From contig NZ_QCZG01000017.1 in the NCBI RefSeq assembly GCF_003097615.1, positions 1-64,000 on the forward strand: 64,000 nt of DNA, written 5' to 3'. The stretch is from Pueribacillus theae. GTDB taxonomy: Bacteria; Bacillota; Bacilli; Bacillales; UBA6769. Both the position numbers and the translations under genes were made by a program. Shown in pieces: positions 53,820 through 62,788 of this stretch. The notes beneath the pieces are model-generated. The model worked only from the letters and a program-made list of their open reading frames with translations, had not been told where the DNA came from and searched no databases. Within the stretch, counting starts at the first letter, position 1, and every line of letters starts with the position of its first letter.

Positions 53820-55040
53820 TTACGAGCAGGTGAATGCTGTTTCGTAATCGTAGGTGATGTTGTGTGTAATAAGATGAAATGCTACTTTCAGGAACTTATT
53901 CACACAAGCGATGGACGCAACTTTATGAGGTTTTCTCTGAGGTTGCGTTTTTAATTTGTCATAATAATCTACGATGTGATTTTGTGTCTTTTTACGAAGG
54001 GTAATCATCGTTTGAACCATATAAAATAATATCTTGCGTAACCTGTTATTTCCTCGCTTATTGATTTTGTCTTTGTAAAATGTGTTGCCTGATTGATAGC
54101 GCATAATATCAATTCCAACATATGCATTTAATTGCTTATGGTTTTTAAATCGACGAATATCTCCTATCTCTCCAATCAAACGAACGGCTGTTGTTTCTCC
54201 AATTCCAGGAAACGAGATAAGTATTTGATACTCCGTACGTTCTTCCGATAACTCAACCATTTGTTGCACAAGTTGTTCCTTTTTCTCCTTTAAACTGGCG
54301 ATCCGATTGGCAAAGTCACGTACTTGCTCACAGCGTACATCATCCTTTGAAATCGCTGGATAAGAGTCTTTTGCAGCTTCGAGTAAGGCCATCCCTTTTT
54401 CTTCCGCGCGTGCTAATGATAAATTTTTTCTTGTGTTCGCTTTTAAACGATTTCGAATAACCGTTTTTGAACAAGCTAATACTTCATCTGGATGAGGATA
54501 TAATTGAACAATATTCAAGAAAAGGGCGGAGCGAGTACAGAATAGTCGCTCTAGTTCAGGAAAACTAAGTTGTAAAATGGCATGCATTCGATTAAAGAGG
54601 TGCGTGATTTCATGATCTAATTCATCATAGTAGCGGGTTAAGGCCCGCATTTGATGATAATAATCATCTTCCTGATATGTCTTTTCACGGTCCACTCGGA
54701 AATGAGATTTTGCCAACTCATGTGCATCACTTTTATCTGTTTTTTGTCTTCGCATCGAAGCCATTTGAAGGTTGGCCTCTAATGGATTGATTCGACAATA
54801 GGCATAGCCTTCTTTTTGGAAAAACCGTTCTAACGCTTTAGAATAAATACCAGTTGCTTCAAATACGATTTCGGGTGCTTGGCCATCTTGAACTGTTAAT
54901 GATTGGAGCGTTTCATTTAACGTCTTGAACGCTGGATATGTATGTTCAATTTCTCCTTCAAATTCGCATTGACCATATCGGTCGTAAATCACCATTGTAC
55001 TTTTCCCCATACTGACATCAAATGCCACAACATGTTTCAT
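53820..55040 (-). mobile_element. IS110-family transposase gene
   Basis: A 406-residue intact DEDD recombinase of the IS110 family. I start it at ATG 55040 (MKHVVAFDVSMGKS), with GAAGGAG upstream. The RuvC-like N-terminal domain has D8 (AFDVS), E61 (VFEATG), D102 and D105 (QKTDKSDAHELA). The C-terminal Tnp (Transposase_20) domain has SFPGIGETTAVRLIGEIGDI, followed by LNAYVGID and the Ser-containing YQSGNTFYKDKINKRGN. IS110 elements move by way of a circular intermediate guided by a bridge RNA. No second copy is seen in the window. Confidence 0.93.
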
Positions 55041-55230
55041 CTTCTTTTCTCCTTCATAGCCAATCATAGAAGCCTTCACAGTGCCTTATCGATTCCATTT
55101 TCTTATACACGATCTCTTGGACCCAACATACTAAACTGATTCATATAAGGGTGTGAAGTTGGTCGGTTTTTAATACGGACTCTCTTATCGGTCCCAGGGG
55201 CTGTTCGACCTTTCTTCACTTCTACTATAT
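55041..55230 (-). ncRNA. Candidate IS110 left-end non-coding region (bridge RNA)
   Basis: In IS110-group elements the sequence just upstream of the transposase encodes a structured bridge RNA of about 150-200 bases. Here about 190 non-coding bases lie between the transposase start and the terminator of the next gene, the right size and place. I have not resolved the stem-loops or guide loops, and the exact left end of the element is not visible. Confidence 0.4.
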
Positions 55231-55270
55231 AAAAATAGTAGCACAGACCTTGGCCTTGGTCTGTGCTACT
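55224..55270 (-). terminator. Strong terminator after the OYE-family gene
   Basis: Perfect 13-base stem AGTAGCACAGACC / GGTCTGTGCTACT (55237-55249 with 55258-55270); the minus-strand transcript then runs into ATTTTTATATAG. It gives a limit for the left edge of the IS110 element. Confidence 0.88.
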
Positions 55271-55285
55271 AATGTTAGTATGTTT

Positions 55286-56380
55286 TTATACTTCAAAATC
55301 TTTAATTTTTGCATTAGGGCTTAATAATTTTTCAGGAATAAATTCTTCCAATGTTTCACCGTTTTTCACTTTATTTACCCAATCACCATTTGCAAGGGCT
55401 CCACGACCGAGTGTTATGACATCAGCCTCTCCCTTTTCAACGATCTCTTTCGCTTTATTTGGATCATGAAGATATCCATTTGCAATAACAGGGACTTTGC
55501 CGTATTTTTTAGCTAATTTGGCAAGGCTATCCCCTTCATCACCGAAAGCAGGCTGCCATGCTTCGTATTCAGTAACATGAATAAAATCGATCCCAGCTTG
55601 TCCCAATTGGCCAAAAATAATTTCGGCATCTTTTTCTTTATTCGCCCACTTATGAGTATGGTCATTTACCTTTCCTTGTGAAATGCGTATGCCGACTGTA
55701 AAATTCTTGCCAACCGCGTCCCGGACAGCTTTACACACTTCGACTAATAGACGGACGCGATTTTCAGTTGAGCCGCCATATTCATCTGTGCGTTGATTCA
55801 TATAATCGGTTAGAAATTGATCTAGGATATATCCGTTGGCGCCGTGAATTTCAATCCCGTCAAAGCCAGCTTCTTTCGCCCGTTTTGCTGCATTAACAAA
55901 GCCTTCAGTTACTTCCGTGATTTCCTCTTTTGTTGCTTCTTTTGGAACTGGAAATGCGCCTTTACCAAAGTACATTTCCAATTGCTCTCCCTTTGGTTGA
56001 ACTGCAGAAGGACCAAGTGTGCTCTCTTTAAAGCGATTCCCCTGCGAAAGAGCCCCAGCATGCATGAGCTGAATAACGATTTTACTGTCTTCTTTATGGA
56101 CAGCATCCGTTACTTTTTTCCAAGCCTTCACTTGTTCATCATTCATGATACCAGGCTGGTTCAAATATCCTTGGCTATATTTATCATCAGGATAAACACC
56201 TTCTGTAATAATGAGGCCAAACCCGCCCCGGGCAAATTTTGTATAATAAGAAACCATCTGTTCTGTTGCCAACCCTTCAGGTGAAGCACTGACACGTGTC
56301 ATCGGAGCTAGGCCAACTCGATTACCCAATGTTATGCTACCTAACTTTACAGATTCAAATAATACTTTTGCGTTAGTCAT
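55286..56380 (-). CDS. NADH:flavin oxidoreductase (old yellow enzyme family)
   Basis: A 364-residue FMN enzyme with a TIM barrel. LGNRVGLAPMTRVSASPEGL is the FMN-binding N-terminus, the catalytic region is GFDGIEIHGANGYILDQFLT, followed by DEYGGSTENR, and the C-terminal phosphate site is ADVITLGRGALANGDW. Members reduce activated alkenes, including unsaturated carbonyls and maleimides. It lies downstream of the symporter and its partner gene on the same strand, 55 bases after the latter, so it may be part of the sigma-54-controlled operon; reduction of unsaturated imides would fit. Confidence 0.9.
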   Translation of the reverse strand: MTNAKVLFESVKLGSITLGNRVGLAPMTRVSASPEGLATEQMVSYYTKFARGGFGLIITEGVYPDDKYSQGYLNQPGIMNDEQVKAWKKVTDAVHKEDSKIVIQLMHAGALSQGNRFKESTLGPSAVQPKGEQLEMYFGKGAFPVPKEATKEEITEVTEGFVNAAKRAKEAGFDGIEIHGANGYILDQFLTDYMNQRTDEYGGSTENRVRLLVEVCKAVRDAVGKNFTVGIRISQGKVNDHTHKWANKEKDAEIIFGQLGQAGIDFIHVTEYEAWQPAFGDEGDSLAKLAKKYGKVPVIANGYLHDPNKAKEIVEKGEADVITLGRGALANGDWVNKVKNGETLEEFIPEKLLSPNAKIKDFEV

Positions 56381-56435
56381 AATAAATGATCCCTTTCTAA
56401 AAATATTCTTACAATGTAATCTTTTTGTAATTTAA

Positions 56436-56612
56436 TTAATTTCTATTGTCTTCGGTTTTTACATTCCCGGCATTGCCTTCAATCTCAGGTTCGTTTGCGC
56501 TGCTCGTTTTTCCAATCCCGTACCGTATAATTTGATACGTAATGACACCACAAGTAAAAGCTAAGGCAGTAAATGCGAAGTAACTAAAGAAAATAAAAAG
56601 TTCCCTCATCAT
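56436..56612 (-). CDS. Small membrane protein partner of the symporter
   Basis: A 58-residue protein: one membrane helix (RELFIFFSYFAFTALAFTCG) and a soluble tail ending EGNAGNVKTEDNRN. ATG-ATG start with AGGAGGAGG right before it, and only 12 bases from the symporter stop. Several sodium:solute symporters have a tiny co-transcribed subunit of this shape. It is below the usual gene-calling size. Confidence 0.72.
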   Translation of the reverse strand: MMRELFIFFSYFAFTALAFTCGVITYQIIRYGIGKTSSANEPEIEGNAGNVKTEDNRN

Positions 56613-56624
56613 TACCTCCTCCTT

Positions 56625-58085
56625 TTAAGCAATATTTTCGTTCTTAAGCTTGGAAAAATCAAAATTGTCAGGTTTAATCAGTGAAATAACAACAGTTAAC
56701 ACTAATGAAGTTAAAATACAAATTAAATATGCAATCCATTGCGGAATAATATTCGTCAATAAAAAGATCGAAACCAATATGACTGAAGTGCTAATCGCAA
56801 TAACAACAGCTGCTGCACTCGTCTTTTTCCACCAAAGTCCCAACACGATAGGAAAAAATGGGGCTCCTACAAATGCGCCTACTGTTAATGTTGCTGTAAG
56901 CAGAGATACCTTCTGAAGTAAGATTGTAGCAATCGTAACGAGAATCGCTATGACAATCGATGAAATTCGAATAAATTTTAATGATTGTTCTTTCGTTGCC
57001 TTTTTATTGAAATATTCCTCATAAACATCACTTGTAACTAGTGAACTCATACCACCTAAGTAAGCAGAACCTGTTGAGTATATCGCAAAAAGAACGGCAA
57101 TGGCTAAGAAAACAGTAAACGGCGTTGTTAGGACATCCGCAATCACTCTTGGAAATACATCTGTAGCAAATTCTAAATTAAGCCCAATTGCTAACCCTAC
57201 AAATCCAACAAGAGAGCTGACCATAGCAAGAGGCGCCCAGCTCCAGCCTCCCCAAATCATTGCTTTCTTTACCCCGCCTTCCTCCACTGCAAAAGCCCTT
57301 TGCCAAGCATAGTTGGAAAGTGTGGCAATCGCACCAAACGAAAAGAATTGTACTAAAAAGTAGCCTGTAATTGCATCCATCCTAAAGAGGTCTAGTTTCT
57401 CCGGCTGGCTGCTTAAGTTAGCCATCGCCATATCATAAATTTCCCCTGGCCCACCGAGTTGGAAAAACACAATTGGAACAATACCAAGTAAAATGATAAC
57501 GACTATAAAATACTGAATAAAGCTCGTTACAAGAGAGGACCACAAGCCTGCAATTAAATAAAAGCCTAAAAAGATTGCCGCTAAAACAATGGAAATCATT
57601 GTATAGCTGACGTCAAACATGCTGCTGAAAAACGCAGCTCCTCCTATAATTTGGAGCATCGTAAAGAGAGCCATAATCCACAAAGCGATTAACGTAAAAA
57701 TAATATGGCCTGCTTTTCCAAATCTCATCTTTGCAAAGGAACCGATTGTCACTCCGTTTGGCGTCAATTTTCTAACTCGAGCCGCAATAAAAGCAAAGAT
57801 CGTAAAGCTTATTGGCGTGGGCAGCCAGTACATCCATAATCCGGATACCCCCCATGTGTAAGCTCCTTCAGCTGAAGCCAACAGCGAACCTGCCCACAAT
57901 TCAGTAGCAGCAACAGAGGCGGCAATCAATCCCCATTTTACCCCACGGCTTGCAACCATAAATGTTTCGGCATCATTTACTTTCGATCGTTTATAAATCC
58001 ACCAAGAACTTCCAAACATTAATAATCCGCTAACAATAATAATCCACCAAGCCCAAGAGGCCGGAAATAACTCCATGTACTTCAT
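56625..58085 (-). CDS. Sodium:solute symporter family protein
   Basis: A 486-residue transporter of the SSS family with thirteen helices (first WAWWIIIVSGLLMFGSSWWI). TELWAGSLLASAEGAYTWGV and the Na-binding area STGSAYLGGMSSLVTSDVY are characteristic. It belongs with the closely spaced amidase-SDR-symporter genes, so the substrate is probably an organic amide, imide or acid handled by them. ATG start; the ribosome binding site AAGGATG is weak. Confidence 0.9.
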   Translation of the reverse strand: MKYMELFPASWAWWIIIVSGLLMFGSSWWIYKRSKVNDAETFMVASRGVKWGLIAASVAATELWAGSLLASAEGAYTWGVSGLWMYWLPTPISFTIFAFIAARVRKLTPNGVTIGSFAKMRFGKAGHIIFTLIALWIMALFTMLQIIGGAAFFSSMFDVSYTMISIVLAAIFLGFYLIAGLWSSLVTSFIQYFIVVIILLGIVPIVFFQLGGPGEIYDMAMANLSSQPEKLDLFRMDAITGYFLVQFFSFGAIATLSNYAWQRAFAVEEGGVKKAMIWGGWSWAPLAMVSSLVGFVGLAIGLNLEFATDVFPRVIADVLTTPFTVFLAIAVLFAIYSTGSAYLGGMSSLVTSDVYEEYFNKKATKEQSLKFIRISSIVIAILVTIATILLQKVSLLTATLTVGAFVGAPFFPIVLGLWWKKTSAAAVVIAISTSVILVSIFLLTNIIPQWIAYLICILTSLVLTVVISLIKPDNFDFSKLKNENIA

Positions 58086-58113
58086 CCTTCCTTTTTCTAT
58101 TTTTTATTAGATT

Positions 58114-58866
58114 TTATAGCATGACGTCCCCCATGTTTGGTCCTAAAGTTTGTCCAGTGTAAAGGTTTCCATCTGGATCAGAAGCTAAGAATACGGCACT
58201 TGGAGCAACTTCTTCCGGCTTGCCAAATCTCGATATAACAAGCTCCTTCTGTTTTTGTTGTTTCCAGTTTTCATCTAATCCTTTGATTAAATCTGTTTCG
58301 ATCGTACCAGGTGCAATACAGTTAACAGTAATTCCAAATTCGCCTACTTCTCTTGCTAATGATTTAGTCATACCAATAATTCCTGCTTTGGCAGCACAAT
58401 AGTGAGTCAATTCCACGCCGCCTATTTGAGCTAATTGGGAAGCAATACTAATGATTCTCCCATTTCTTTTTTCGATCATGTGCGGCAAAACAAACCTCGT
58501 ACATAAAAACGTCCCTCTTAAATTGATGTTAATCATTTGATCCCAAACGTTTATGTCCATTTTTTCCATTGGAACCTGCGTAAGAATGCCTGCGGCGTTT
58601 ACTAAAATATCAATCGAACCAAGTTCTTCAATCGTTTTATCCACCATCTTCTGAACTTGACTTTCATCGCTAATATTCGCTTCGACTAAGAATGTTTTCA
58701 CACCGTATTCTTTGTCAATTAACTCCTTTAACTGTTGCGCGTCTTCTTTACGGTCAAAATAGTTAAGCGCCAAATCTGCGCCTTCTTTTGCATAAGCTAA
58801 AGCAATTGCTCTTCCAATCCCACTTGCTGATCCCGTAACCAATGCTTTCTTGTTTTTAAGTTTCAT
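58114..58866 (-). CDS. SDR-family oxidoreductase
   Basis: A 250-residue short-chain dehydrogenase. TGSASGIGRAIA at about residues 11-22, NAAG motif, catalytic Ser in ISIASQLA, Tyr and Lys in HYCAAKAG (YxxxK). The end GNLYTGQTLGPNMGDVML is slightly unusual, with GPNMGD in place of the common VDGG. It lies between the amidase and the symporter in the sigma-54-driven gene set, so its substrate probably derives from the imported compound. Confidence 0.88.
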   Translation of the reverse strand: MKLKNKKALVTGSASGIGRAIALAYAKEGADLALNYFDRKEDAQQLKELIDKEYGVKTFLVEANISDESQVQKMVDKTIEELGSIDILVNAAGILTQVPMEKMDINVWDQMININLRGTFLCTRFVLPHMIEKRNGRIISIASQLAQIGGVELTHYCAAKAGIIGMTKSLAREVGEFGITVNCIAPGTIETDLIKGLDENWKQQKQKELVISRFGKPEEVAPSAVFLASDPDGNLYTGQTLGPNMGDVML

Positions 58867-58937
58867 AACCGTAATTCGTCCTCCTATTTAAGATTTAAAA
58901 AAATTAATGTCAATTGGATGATGTTCAAATACTTTAC

Positions 58938-59744
58938 CTAGTTAAAATGCCCAAAAACCAATTTTTTATTTAAGTCTCTAAGGTAAGGAATTTCTCTCCT
59001 TTGCTTAGCCACCTCCTTCAAATCAATATCAGCTAAAATAACTTCATTATCTTCTCCTGCTTCCGACAGAATCTCACCTTTTGGGTTTGTAATTCGGCTG
59101 CGCCCTGCAAACGTTGTTTCACCTTTTTCTGTTCCGACACGGTTAGAGGCAATTAAAAAACAACCATTTTCAAGTGCTCTTGAGCGCGTCGCCAAGTCCC
59201 ATGCATAGAATCTCGCCTTCCCAAAGGCAGATGGATAAACAAGAATATCTGCACCTTTTAAAGCTAATATTCTTGCCCCCTCAGGGAAACCGATTTCATA
59301 ACAGATTTGCATACCGACTTTTCCCCACCCAAGATCTACAACTGGAAAATCATCACCTATAGCAAATCTTACTTTTTCTTGATCCCATAGGCTTGTTTTC
59401 CTGTATTTCCCTTTGATTCCTTCGTGGGTGACTAACAAACTTGTATCGTATACAATCCCCCGACTTTCACCTTGTTCTAAAATGCAGCCTACCAAAACGA
59501 TGTTAAATTCCTTTGCCGTTTCAACCATCCAATCCGTTGTTGTCCCAGGAATCGCTTCAGCTAACTCTACATCATCATCCTCTACCCGATAGGCAGTATT
59601 AAATAGTTCAGGAACGACAATAAATTGTGCCCCTTGTCTAACGGCTTTTTTAATGAGAGCATAAGCTCTTTCAAGGTTTTTCTGCTTATTACCGAGTAAA
59701 CAATCCATTTGAACTGCTGCGACACGAATAAAACTTTGATCCAT
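58938..59744 (-). CDS. Nitrilase-superfamily amidohydrolase
   Basis: A 268-residue carbon-nitrogen hydrolase. The catalytic triad is E46 (VVPELFN), K116 (GKYRKTSLW) and C148 (MQICYEIGFPE). The start at 59744 is used because AAAGGAGGAG precedes it; the longer frame runs through the sigma-54 promoter region. Members hydrolyse amides, N-carbamoyl compounds or half-amides. With an imidase-like enzyme in the same regulon, a half-amidase (ring-opened imide to dicarboxylate plus ammonia) is attractive but unproven. Transcribed from the -24/-12 promoter at 59791-59806. Confidence 0.9.
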   Translation of the reverse strand: MDQSFIRVAAVQMDCLLGNKQKNLERAYALIKKAVRQGAQFIVVPELFNTAYRVEDDDVELAEAIPGTTTDWMVETAKEFNIVLVGCILEQGESRGIVYDTSLLVTHEGIKGKYRKTSLWDQEKVRFAIGDDFPVVDLGWGKVGMQICYEIGFPEGARILALKGADILVYPSAFGKARFYAWDLATRSRALENGCFLIASNRVGTEKGETTFAGRSRITNPKGEILSEAGEDNEVILADIDLKEVAKQRREIPYLRDLNKKLVFGHFN

Positions 59745-59790
59745 GAACGATACTCCTCCTTTCTTGATGCCGGTAACAGAAACAGTACAT

Positions 59791-59806
59791 TGCAACATTC
59801 ATGCCA
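59791..59806 (-). promoter_or_regulatory. Sigma-54 (-24/-12) promoter of the amidase operon
   Basis: Minus strand TGGCAT-GAATG-TTGCA (59806-59791): GG and GC are exactly ten bases apart, and all conserved positions except one fit TGGCAC-N5-TTGCA. It is 47 bases upstream of the amidase start. Confidence 0.88.
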
Positions 59807-59904
59807 AAAATTAAAACTAGGTTTAAGTGTGGTCTTTCCATTAAAAGAAAAATTGATGGGGCATTCACCTATGCAAATCTGCATATCTCTTTTTTTAAAG
59901 AAAA

Positions 59905-59920
59905 CTTGCCAACTGGCAAG
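59905..59920. promoter_or_regulatory. Candidate activator binding site (UAS)
   Basis: Perfect inverted repeat CTTGCCA-AC-TGGCAAG about 100 bases upstream of the -24/-12 promoter, the usual place for a sigma-54 activator. Confidence 0.65.
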
Positions 59921-60015
59921 CCTTTAGGGCGCAGACAAAGGCTTAGTTGCCCTTATACTGTGAACCGACAAAGACTTAAATAACTACGAAAGTTATGCTT
60001 TCTTACAGTAGAACA

Positions 60016-60041
60016 AAGAAAAAGCCTTCCACAAGGGAAGA
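60016..60041 (-). terminator. Terminator of the sigma-54 activator gene
   Basis: Minus strand TCTTCC-CTTGT-GGAAGG followed by CTTTTTCTTTG. Confidence 0.65.
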
Positions 60042-60045
60042 CCTA

Positions 60046-61539
60046 TTAAGACGTTTCTTTATTCATTTTTTGAAGCTTTCGACTAATCGTAGACTGGTTT
60101 ACCTTCAATACATTTGCGATTGATGTTGTTGATTGATAACGTTTTTTGGCTAATGAAAGTAATTGTTTTTCAGCTAAATCTAAGCACTCTTTTAATGGCA
60201 AAATGTCATGCACCTCTACCTTTTGTTTATGACTGGTTTGAGGTGTATCAATCATTTCCGATAAATATCTCGTGGAAATTTCAGTTTCATCAGATATCAC
60301 AATCAGTCGTTCAACAATGTTTTGCAGTTCTCTGACATTTCCAGGCCAATCGTATTGTTGCAATGAATCTAAAGCCTTTGGTGACAATGTCTTTGTTTTA
60401 TCATATTTTTGATTATAATACTCGATGAAATGCATGAGCAGCGGCAAAATATCCTGGCGCCTTTCCCTTAGTGGACGGATATGAATTGGCACGACATTTA
60501 GACGATAATATAAATCTTCGCGAAAACGGCCATTTTTTATTTCTTTATTTAAATCACGGTTTGTCGCGGCTATAATTCGAATATTGACTTTAATCGTTTT
60601 TGTACTTCCGACGCGCATAATTTCATTTTCTTGTAAAACTCTTAACAATTTAACCTGTAGAGAAAAAGGCATTTCGGCAATCTCGTCTAAAAATAGCGTA
60701 CCTTCATTAGCAAGTTCAAATAGACCCATCTTTCCTTCTTTCTTTGCACCAGTAAAAGCACCCTTGTCATATCCAAATAGCTCAGATTCGAGCAAGCTTT
60801 CTGGAATTGCCCCACAATTAATCTTGATAAAAGGCTTTTCCTTTCTTGCGCTCATTTCATGAATAAAGTTGGCGACAACTTCTTTTCCAACTCCGGATTC
60901 TCCTAAAATTAAAACGGTTGAATCTACAGATGCAACGCGTTGGGCAAGATCAATTGCTTTTTTCATTTCTTCACTTTTGTAAATGATTTGATGTTCTGCT
61001 TTTTTCTTTTCCCGTAAAGCCATTAACTCTTGCTTGTATCCTTCTGAGAGTCTCCTCAATTCCGCTAACTCAGCCTGTAATTGACTAACCTCGGTTATAT
61101 CCCGTGAGGCATTAACAACACGAATCACATTTCCTTCATTATCTTTAATTGGTGTGCCGACCACCATTAACCTTTTCCCTGTTTTTGTTGTTTGGATTGT
61201 GGATACCTTCTCCTTACGTTCAAGCACTAGCCTTGTAATTGACGGGCTATATATTCCTTCTTTTTCTAAGTCAGAAACATTTTTGCCAACAAGCTCATCT
61301 GCATCTTTGCCCCATAAACGTTTACACGCTGAGCTAACTCTGAGCGTTCTGCCTTTATTGTCGGCTACATAAATCACATCATATGAAGAGTCAAAAATGG
61401 CTTTTAAATCCATACTTAATTCTTTATAGGTGTCCAATTGGTTATCGTACGATTCGCTATGCTCTCGTACGATATACTTATTATCTAAATTATTTGTTTT
61501 CTTTTTTTGAGACAATCGAATCATCCTCTCCATTTTCAA
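60046..61539 (-). CDS. PAS-AAA-HTH sigma-54-dependent activator
   Basis: A 497-residue enhancer-binding protein. A PAS domain (about 40-155), a coiled-coil linker, then the AAA+ domain: Walker A ILGESGVGKEVVANFIH (about 215), the sigma-54 contact loop KGAFTGAKKEG, Walker B GTLFLDEIAEM, and an arginine-finger area NGRFREDLYYRL. The C-terminal TyrR-like helix-turn-helix (SIANVLKVNQSTISRKLQK) binds DNA. No receiver domain, so a small ligand sensed by PAS is likely. The first codons are uncertain. It lies between the two -24/-12 promoters it should activate. Confidence 0.94.
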   Translation of the reverse strand: MKMERMIRLSQKKKTNNLDNKYIVREHSESYDNQLDTYKELSMDLKAIFDSSYDVIYVADNKGRTLRVSSACKRLWGKDADELVGKNVSDLEKEGIYSPSITRLVLERKEKVSTIQTTKTGKRLMVVGTPIKDNEGNVIRVVNASRDITEVSQLQAELAELRRLSEGYKQELMALREKKKAEHQIIYKSEEMKKAIDLAQRVASVDSTVLILGESGVGKEVVANFIHEMSARKEKPFIKINCGAIPESLLESELFGYDKGAFTGAKKEGKMGLFELANEGTLFLDEIAEMPFSLQVKLLRVLQENEIMRVGSTKTIKVNIRIIAATNRDLNKEIKNGRFREDLYYRLNVVPIHIRPLRERRQDILPLLMHFIEYYNQKYDKTKTLSPKALDSLQQYDWPGNVRELQNIVERLIVISDETEISTRYLSEMIDTPQTSHKQKVEVHDILPLKECLDLAEKQLLSLAKKRYQSTTSIANVLKVNQSTISRKLQKMNKETS

Positions 61540-61623
61540 GCAAGAAACTTGAAATAGCCCACTGAATTTTTTACAATTTTAACACGGGCAAACATTTGAT
61601 ACAATTTAAATCTTATTCCGATT

Positions 61624-61640
61624 TGCATACATATTATGCA
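61624..61640. promoter_or_regulatory. Candidate activator site upstream of the imidase promoter
   Basis: Inverted repeat TGCATA-CATAT-TATGCA, about 145 bases before the -24/-12 element. Its sequence differs from the one at 59905-59920, so the assignment is weak. Confidence 0.35.
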
Positions 61641-61783
61641 TTTGTGCATGCCCTGCTAAGAAATCTTCTTATAAAGCGAGACTTCCATCAGTAGGGGTCT
61701 TACGGACGGTTGCACCGGGATAAACCAATTCATTTTGGATAAAATAATTTAACCAAGTCATAACAAGACGGCCTTTTAGAATT

Positions 61784-61799
61784 TGGCATATTTCTTGCA
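61784..61799 (+). promoter_or_regulatory. Sigma-54 (-24/-12) promoter of the imidase operon
   Basis: TGGCAT-ATTTC-TTGCA with the GG and GC pairs ten bases apart. It lies 40 bases before the start codon of the next gene, preceded by GG AGAG ribosome binding signals. Confidence 0.9.
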
Positions 61800-61839
61800 T
61801 TTATAATTTTGGTGAAAAAAGTAAAAAGGAGAGAGTTCA

Positions 61840-62724
61840 ATGGCTAAAAAAGAAATTTTTGTAGCTTACGGCGTTGATGTCGATGCTGTTGCCGGTTGGT
61901 TAGGTTCTTACGGTGGAGAAGATTCTCCGGACGATATTTCAAGAGGTTTATTTGCTGGTGAGGTTGGTGCACCTCGTTTATTAAAACTATTTGAAAAGTA
62001 CAATTTAAAAACAACTTGGTTTATTCCTGGACATTCGATCGAAACGTTTCCTGAACAAATGAAAGCGGTTGTTGACGCCGGCCATGAAGTCGGTGCACAT
62101 GGTTATTCTCACGAGAATCCAATTGCGATGACTCCTCAACAAGAGGAAGACGTTCTTCTCAAATCAATAGAACTACTTGAAAAATTATCAGGCAAACGAC
62201 CAACAGGTTATGTTGCCCCTTGGTGGGAATTCTCAAACGTAACAAACGAATTGCTTCATAAGCATGGAATTAAATATGATCATAGCTTAATGCACGATGA
62301 CTTTACACCATATTATGTAAGGGTAGGCGACAGCTGGACAAAAATTGACTACTCAAAAACAGCAAAAGATTGGATGAAGCCACTCGTTCGAGGAGAAAAA
62401 ACAAGTTTGATTGAAATCCCAGCCAACTGGTATTTGGACGATCTCCCTCCGATGATGTTTATTAAAGGGTCGCCAAACAGCCATGGGTTTGTAAACCCCC
62501 GCGACATTGAACAAATGTGGATTGACCAGTTTGATTGGGTATACGAAAATATGGATTATGCAGTATTTACAATGACGATTCATCCTGATGTCAGCGGCAG
62601 GCCGCAAGTGCTAAAAATGCATGAGCGCATCATTGAACATATTAACTCCCATGAAGGTGTAAAGTGGGCAACTTTTGATGAAATTGCAGACGATTTTGCA
62701 AAAAGAAACCCATTTGAAAAGTAG
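61840..62724 (+). CDS. NodB-fold deacetylase / cyclic imidase-like hydrolase
   Basis: A 294-residue cytoplasmic enzyme without signal peptide, in the group of polysaccharide-deacetylase-fold proteins that includes PuuE allantoinase, HpPgdA and the cyclic imidase of Pseudomonas putida. The N-terminal [20 protein letters not shown] holds the metal Asp, and the other metal ligands are in [11 protein letters not shown] (H-x3-H). VAPWWEFS and the C-terminal [15 protein letters not shown] complete the pattern. Length equals that of the imidase. Together with the half-amidase-like gene and the symporter, I infer cyclic imide ring-opening. AAAAAGGAGAGAG before the ATG. Confidence 0.85.
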   Translation: MAKKEIFVAYGVDVDAVAGWLGSYGGEDSPDDISRGLFAGEVGAPRLLKLFEKYNLKTTWFIPGHSIETFPEQMKAVVDAGHEVGAHGYSHENPIAMTPQQEEDVLLKSIELLEKLSGKRPTGYVAPWWEFSNVTNELLHKHGIKYDHSLMHDDFTPYYVRVGDSWTKIDYSKTAKDWMKPLVRGEKTSLIEIPANWYLDDLPPMMFIKGSPNSHGFVNPRDIEQMWIDQFDWVYENMDYAVFTMTIHPDVSGRPQVLKMHERIIEHINSHEGVKWATFDEIADDFAKRNPFEK

Positions 62725-62732
62725 AAAAAAAA

Positions 62733-62767
62733 CAGCCGCTTCTTACGGAGCGGTTGTCACTTTTTTT
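62733..62767 (+). terminator. Terminator or attenuator after the imidase-like gene
   Basis: CAGCCGCT / AGCGGTTG stem followed by TCACTTTTTTT. It lies before the CxxC protein gene, so downstream genes would rely on read-through or a separate promoter. Confidence 0.7.
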
Positions 62768-62788
62768 AATGATACGAGGAGGACTAGT

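Noticed and set aside
59582-59884. Minus-strand 100-residue frame over the sigma-54 promoter
   Set aside because: It overlaps the amidase start in another frame and covers the -24/-12 element; no start signals and no protein-like pattern.
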